Source: Nemertoderma westbladi
Lineage: Eukaryota > Xenacoelomorpha > Nemertodermatida > Nemertodermatidae
Reading direction: 5' to 3'
NCBI GenBank assembly: GCA_032718475.1
Contig: JAUCBJ010000401.1
Coordinates: forward strand, 1-36,531
Length of the DNA stretch: 36,531 bases
Below, piece by piece: positions 31,803 through 36,531 of the stretch. A program made the position numbers and the translations under genes. The notes under the pieces were generated by a model. It was not told the DNA's origin. It saw only the letters and a list, made by a program, of their open reading frames with translations, and searched no databases. Positions within the stretch are counted from its first letter, which is position 1; each line of letters begins with the position of its first letter.

Positions 31803-33037
31803 TAGGGTGAGTGAGGGAGACTTGAACCCCAAAAGTTATAATCGCTCTAAAGAACAGATAAATAAATTTTTCAATGCCGTTTTAACTTTTTCACATTATA
31901 TTTATGATTGCTATCATTATGTGAGAGTTTGAGAATTTCAACTCTTAAACTTAATTAAACCAATTATTCGTATTTTTGAAAAAGCGTCAAGTCACACTCA
32001 ATAATGGGGGGAGACTTGACACCTAGGGTGGGAGACTTGAACCCCACCTCGCATTCTTGTAAATTCGTTCAAAAATGCATACGAAGTGTAATAATTATAT
32101 GATCAACATGGATATTTTCTAGTAGAGCAGAAACATTTCAAAAAATGCGAATGTAAAATTGATAAATTATTATCTAAAATTTTATTCAAATTTAGATGGT
32201 CGTTCACATGGTTCTCCCAACAAGAACTAAATAATTAATGTTTCATTAAAACCGCATTAAAATTTAACGCGGGAAGGTAATTTTTATTAATGAATATCTT
32301 GTATAATTTTCAATCCAGGCACATATTAATTTTTTTCCTGTAATTCTATTGATGTGTGCCGCTTTCTGACGAAGTGGCATCTTTTTTAAGCTGTCAATCA
32401 CCCAGTTGGCGTGCTACTAACTAAACTACATTACAAAGAGGGAAGGAAGAGTTGGTTGGCTTGGCTTGGATGGGTATATCAAGCCCCCTCTCTCTCTCTC
32501 TCTCTCTGGCCACTCCATTGTAACACATTCCACTGATAGCTTGGTCTGTGTAAGAGCCAATCAACTCGTTGGAGTGCTCTGGTGTAATGGTTCTCTACGT
32601 GGGTGTATCTCTAGGTAGACGTCAGCATTGAAGCCTTCAAGTCTCCCTCACACTCGGGCGTCATGTCTCCCCATGGGCTTTTTTTTATATTAATTGATAT
32701 AATTTCAAAACGGCTGAACCAAAACTGAAAAACAATATATGGCAGGATAGTGCAATAATTAGTCAACACATATTGTGAATTACAATTAACATACAGTAAA
32801 ATAAGGGTGCAAATTTTCCTTCGTTGTAAATGGGAAAAATTTACTTTTGAACCCATAAAACGATTATTGACAATAAAACAAAAAATAATCAAAAGGTAAT
32901 AAAACATTGTTGCGCGGGTGTAGCCAACATGTATTTTACATATTTTTGTGTTGTATTGTTAAATAATTTACAATAGTTTTTGAGTTATTAAAAAAAATTA
33001 AGTCTCCCCTAAAGTCAAGTGTCCCTCACTCACCCTA
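31803..33037. mobile_element. Non-autonomous DNA transposon with TAGGGTGAGTGAGGGA termini
   Basis: The left end TAGGGTGAGTGAGGGAGACTT and the reverse complement of the right end TAGGGTGAGTGAGGGACACTT differ by one base over 21. Related motifs (GGGAGACTTGA) recur inside at ~32009 and ~32030, and inverted at ~32636 and ~33000. Subterminal repeats like this are typical of transposase binding sites. No transposase ORF is present. Boundaries could be shifted by 2-3 bases (CA/CAG before TAGGG); a TA target site is plausible. A (ct)n run lies at 32489-32507. Confidence 0.65.
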
Positions 33038-33189
33038 CTGTAAAGTTTTACGCCATTTATTAAAAACAAAATGAAATATCTTCAACTGTGATGTGAAGCA
33101 TAATGCCTGCAAAGTGTTAGCATAGGTTTAGGTTTGTAAAGTGCAGGGGTTGTGTCACATGCCAGCAGAATGCAAGCTTTTTGCTAGGG

Positions 33190-33303
33190 TGCATTTTGAC
33201 TGGGCCGGGATCTAAGTTCACCGGGATTCCGGGATCTAAGTTTACCCGGTTCTATGTTCACCAGGATCTAAGTTTGCCAGGGTCGATCTAAGATTGCCTA
33301 GGT
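33190..33303 (+). repeat. Short degenerate tandem repeat (~22-27 bp)
   Basis: About five degenerate copies of 'cgggatctaagttcaccggg' type words occur in a row. No coding potential is seen. Confidence 0.75.
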
Positions 33304-34149
33304 TATGAGTTTGACATGATTTACGCCACAGTCTAGGGCGTTTCTTATGGTATTAAACGTAGCCCCTTTCTCCATCTCTGTTTAAAACGATTGTTTCTAA
33401 GTTATTGATGATTGTGAGTGATTGCTAAGTAATAATACTGTATTAAATAAATGTAAAAAAATAAACAGTTCGGGATCGAACTCGTGTCTGTTAGTAAGTA
33501 ATAGCTAAGTATCCACTTCACTAATCGGCAAAATGGAAACATGGGCACATTGAGGAACAAGCTGGGCGTAAACGTATCCTCAAAAGTGGTTTTCCCCATA
33601 CGACACCCCTTTTAGCGATTAAGCCGAACCGACACACCTTTTGGCTTTTGGATATGAGAGAATGTTAGCCAATGAATGAATGAGGTGAGCTTATTTAAGG
33701 AACATCCAATTCGATTAGAAGCCCAGAAATACTTCCGCCATAGGACTGTAGGATGAAATGACACCCCAATTGGAAATATGCTACTGGTGGTAGTACATGT
33801 CCAGCTGTCAGCCTGTGCACTGTGTGTGTTGCATGTTGCAGTGTTGTGTACTGGTGTAGGCATACCCTACAGCCCTACCCCTAAGCTGCTAAGCTCAGAC
33901 AGTCAGAAGCTAATAAGTGCTAAAGTGTGTACTTTAGTTTTAAAACCCGTACTGCAGTACTGCCGTAATCAGGTTCAGGTAGTAGGCCTACAGTACTCGT
34001 ACTGCAGTACAGCAGTAGCAGAGTTGTACATTGTAGTACAGGTATTGCGTATTGGTATTATTTTGCTGTTTTAAGGATAATTAATTGAGACAAATAGTTA
34101 CTGCAACGCCTGAACGCGGAACGGCTGAACGGTACAATTGGCAATTGAG
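33304..34149. other. Upstream region of the tandem-C1 gene, no other gene seen
   Basis: It contains a SINE-like head (entered separately) and 'actgcagtactg' palindromic words between ~33950 and 34020. No clear TATA box was assigned to the C1 gene. Open frames of 65-98 codons here have no domain. Confidence 0.45.
33474..33531 (-). repeat. tRNA-derived SINE head or tRNA pseudogene
   Basis: On the minus strand an A-box-like TTAGTGAAGTGGATACT is followed about 35 nt later by a good B box, GAGTTCGATCCCGAAC, then a T-run. The T stem has a mismatch and no 7-bp acceptor stem closes, so it is not a working tRNA. Confidence 0.45.
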
Positions 34150-34578
34150 ATGGCCGACGATACGAAACCGTTCCTTCGATCTTCACGAAGGAAGACTGAC
34201 GATGCCGAAAAGACGGATCACGATTTCCAAATAACTAGTTTTCCCCAACCTACGTTCTGTTGCCTATGCGATGGATTTATTTGGGGCTTTTGTTATCAAG
34301 GCTACCAGTGTCAACTGTGTTCCTTTTCCACCCACAAAGGTTGCGTAGAGTTGGCCACATTCGATTGTGGTGGGCATGGAATCGATAAAGTGTCGCCCGG
34401 GCGCCACAAGTTCACCACCACTTCATACAAAACGCCGACGTTCTGCGGTCATTGCGGTTCCCTTCTGTGGGGGGTAGTTCGTCAGGGAATGCACTGCGAG
34501 GCCTGCAAATTAAACGTGCACCAAAGCTGCGGTGGCAAAGTACCTAACATGTGCGGTTCTCATTATAAACAAGCCTGA
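34150..34578 (+). CDS. Intronless 142-aa protein with two PKC-type C1 domains
   Basis: ATG 34150 (GAG before it and G after, a fair start context) follows an in-frame TGA ~27 nt upstream, and the frame ends at TGA 34576-34578. Residues 1-23 are a polar, basic/acidic tail. C1A is H24-x12-C37-x2-C40-x13-C54-x2-C57-x4-H62-x2-C65-x7-C73. C1B is H86, C99, C102, C116, C119, H124, C127, C135 with the same spacing. Both keep the Pro of PTFC, the Gly and the Gln of the ligand loop, and each has Trp in the 'IWG/LWG' position. In known PKCs this matches diacylglycerol/phorbol-ester binders. There is no pseudosubstrate, C2 or kinase domain. It may be a stand-alone C1 protein, a processed and truncated PKC copy, or the first exon of a longer gene; a donor close to the stop is not obvious. 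Membrane recruitment by diacylglycerol is inferred from the family. Confidence 0.85.
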   Translation: MADDTKPFLRSSRRKTDDAEKTDHDFQITSFPQPTFCCLCDGFIWGFCYQGYQCQLCSFSTHKGCVELATFDCGGHGIDKVSPGRHKFTTTSYKTPTFCGHCGSLLWGVVRQGMHCEACKLNVHQSCGGKVPNMCGSHYKQA

Positions 34579-35050
34579 AACAGGCCAATGTGCGTACTTG
34601 AGATAATGATTGAACGATTACTGCAGTAGGCCCCTACTGGATTAACTACATGCCTCATCGTGTAGGTTCTGGCTACGGTGAACCTAGGACTTCTAGAACA
34701 TATTATTTATTCAGGACATGAAGCGGGCAAACGACCATATCAACATATGGCAGTATGGGCATTCCCAATCCCATACTGCATGTGCTGCATATGGCAGTGC
34801 AGTATGGTCTTAAAGAGCAAAAGAAGCTGGAGATTTCTATTGAGTGTCTGAATGTAGGCCTAACTAATTTCAATTTCAGAATTACAACAAAAAAATTAAA
34901 ATTTTTTTATTTATACTTACATACGCCACCAATAGACGTTAAGTTAGGTAATTACTGCATTACACATGTACATATATTATTATATATCGGTGTCTGGTGT
35001 CGGGCTTCTGGTTGGTTGGTTCAGTACATGTTTCTACTGTTGTACAGGTA
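34579..35050. other. Downstream of the C1 gene, no gene seen
   Basis: An ATTAAA near 34896 is the nearest plausible polyadenylation signal for the C1 gene. A 'catatggcagtatggg'-like word is repeated around 34743-34805. An open frame of 109 codons (34755-35084, plus) has no domain. Confidence 0.45.
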
Positions 35051-35405
35051 CCGTATTTCTTCGAATAAGAGCCTGGGCGTTTAAGTTTATAAATTGCCAA
35101 TTGGGGAGGCGTTTATTCGAGGGGGCGTTTATTCGGCGAAGGCGTTTAAGTTCCAAATTGTGTGGTTCGAGTGGTGGTGTTTATATTTATGTTCTAGATT
35201 TTCAGCATTTTGAACCTAAATAATTGCGTATCGCGCTAATTATCAATATATGGGCATCGCTCACAAATCGTGGCTCGCCCCACATTGTAATATTATTAAA
35301 CGCCGGGGCGTTTATTCAGGAAAGGCGTTTAAGTTGCTAATTTAATGGTGGGGCCGTTTTTTCGAGGGGGGGGGGGGGGGGGGGCTCTTATTCGAGTAAA
35401 TACGG
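35051..35405. mobile_element. 355-bp MITE with terminal inverted repeats
   Basis: The left end 'ccgtatttcttcgaataaga' and the reverse complement of the right end 'ccgtatttactcgaataaga' differ by two bases, and both continue GCC. Inside, 'gcgtttattcg' and 'ggcgtttaagtt' recur several times in both halves. A poly-G run is at 35366-35384. No ORF is present. A short non-autonomous DNA transposon is the simplest reading. Confidence 0.75.
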
Positions 35406-35786
35406 CATATGGATAAATCGAAGATGAATTCAGTAACAGCCACCCGTAATTTATTAAAAAATTATGAAGTGCAGACAGAAGCTACATAGTACCGGTAATC
35501 GTAATGTAAATGTCTTATACCGGTGGTTTCCTTCAGTAAACATCAAATATTTCAATGCAAATAAATCCATCCATCCATCCATATTATACTTAATAAATGT
35601 TACTAGATATTATTAGAAACTCAGACAAAATAATCTTACATTCAATAAAAACCTACTTAACCAACATTTCCGTTTAAATTTGTTTGTTTAACTTATTTCC
35701 CGAACCCTCGGTAAGGGGTCGGGAAAACTAAATAATGTTCATGAAAAGCGTCGTAACTCTATTCCGACATAAATTTGCCGTTTCAA
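35406..35786. other. Intergenic, no gene seen
   Basis: AT-rich sequence with an (atcc)n run at ~35567-35582. Nothing else was recognised. Confidence 0.5.
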
Positions 35787-36060
35787 CTCCAGTTATCGCC
35801 TTTTTTCCTCCAGTTATCGCCTTTTAACCTCCAGTTATTGCCGTTTCTCCTCCGGTTATCGCCTTTTTTCCTCCAGTTATCGCCTTTTAACCTCCAGTTA
35901 TTGCCTTTTAACCTCCAGTTATCGCCTTTTAACCTCCAGTTATTGCCTTTTAACCTCCAGTTATCGCCTTTTAACCTCCAGTTATTGCCTTTTAACCTCC
36001 AGTTATCGCCTTTTAACCTCCAGTTATTGCCTTTTAACCTCCAGTTATTGCCTTTTAACC
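35787..36060. repeat. 21-bp minisatellite, ~13 units, alternating in a 42-bp period
   Basis: The unit is 'cctccagttatcgcctttta' plus one base. In the middle units tatcgcc and tattgcc alternate, so the true period is 42 bp. Units at the left end have 'tttttcctcc' instead of 'ttttaacctcc'. The 21-bp length is a multiple of three and leaves frames open on both strands (100 codons plus, 96 codons minus, 7-residue repeats). Confidence 0.95.
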
Positions 36061-36307
36061 ATTCTTTGTACATTTAACCTTGTAACCATAGTACTGACAT
36101 AGGATCCAGGCCACATACATTCAACCTTCCACTCCATGTCGTACGGGTAGTAGACGTTGTATATGTGGTGTGTCTGATAGTGCCAGAAGACCTAAATATC
36201 AGACAATATGTTTATTACATGGGATAAAAGGTATAACTTTTTTTCACTATTCTCGAGGCATTTTATTTACCGAGCGTCAGCGAGGTTTTTATTTAGTTTA
36301 TTTAATT

Positions 36308-36440
36308 ATTTAATGTTCTCGAATATTTATTACGTAACTAGAGAGCCGCTCAACTACAGTACATAAACCAATATTGGATATTGAGTTCCGTTTGGAATTC
36401 GCCTTGCCGACACTAAAGTTGCAATAACTTTTGAGTGCGT
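36308..36440 (+). repeat. Dispersed repeat, copy B (inverted copy at 7.7 kb)
   Basis: Matches the reverse complement of 7697-7858 in several blocks, e.g. 'taaaccaatattgg' and 'cactaaagttgcaataact'. It extends to the left into 'tgttctcgaatatttatta'. The flanking 36061-36307 and 36441-36531 show nothing recognisable. Confidence 0.75.
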
Positions 36441-36531
36441 GAAAGAAGTTCACTCAAATTACGTGCAAACCGTTTCTACGTCGATGCTCTTTAAGAAATT
36501 CAACGCAATATTTTATTTGACCTTTTTTTGC

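Noticed and set aside
35775-36077. 100-codon (plus) and 96-codon (minus) repetitive ORFs
   Set aside because: Both are by-products of the 21-bp minisatellite; simultaneous opening on both strands argues against coding.

Overview
This is nuclear DNA from an animal, almost certainly an invertebrate metazoan. Three things point there: a spliced gene for the COPI coat gamma subunit, PKC-type C1 zinc fingers, and remains of three retrotransposon classes (BEL/Pao, Ty3/gypsy, non-LTR LINE) in AT-rich, repeat-dense sequence. I cannot name the phylum. Frequent 'aggcctac' and 'taccggta' words recall some marine invertebrates, but that is only an impression.

Layout. 1-2400: a dispersed repeat end and a 44-bp minisatellite of about 37 units. 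3453-7376 (minus): a complete coatomer gamma gene in three coding exons, 876 residues. 7.4-12.5 kb: no gene; a dispersed repeat, a 1.0-kb long-inverted-repeat element (8470-9488), a diverged 150-bp tandem triplication (10.76-11.22 kb) and a tRNA-derived SINE-like element. 12.9-13.85 kb: a Ty3/gypsy RNase H relic (minus) and a LINE reverse transcriptase relic (plus). 14.05-15.1 kb: a 29-bp minisatellite whose unit carries AATAAA on the minus strand. 15.1-16.8 kb (minus): an intact 584-codon orphan ORF whose last ~23 codons are satellite. 17.9-26.2 kb (minus): a decayed BEL/Pao retrotransposon with an extra 494-aa ORF upstream of gag. 26.2-29.4 kb: non-coding, with a 290-bp tandem duplication and a CCAAT/GC-box cluster. 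29.46-29.82 kb: a second array of the same 29-bp satellite. 31.0-31.8 kb: a 60-bp minisatellite. 31.8-33.04 kb: a non-autonomous DNA transposon. 34150-34578 (plus): an intronless 142-residue protein made of two consensus-perfect PKC-type C1 domains. 35.05-35.41 kb: a MITE. 35.79-36.06 kb: a 21-bp minisatellite. The end of the window is another copy of the 7.7-kb dispersed repeat.

Only three units look like intact protein genes: coatomer gamma (confident), the tandem-C1 protein (ORF confident, gene status open) and the 584-codon orphan. The first two belong to unrelated cell processes (Golgi-ER coat; diacylglycerol binding), and nothing suggests an operon-like system. The most unusual feature is the 14.3-kb block between two arrays of one satellite. 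It holds the intact orphan ORF beside a retrotransposon broken at several places.
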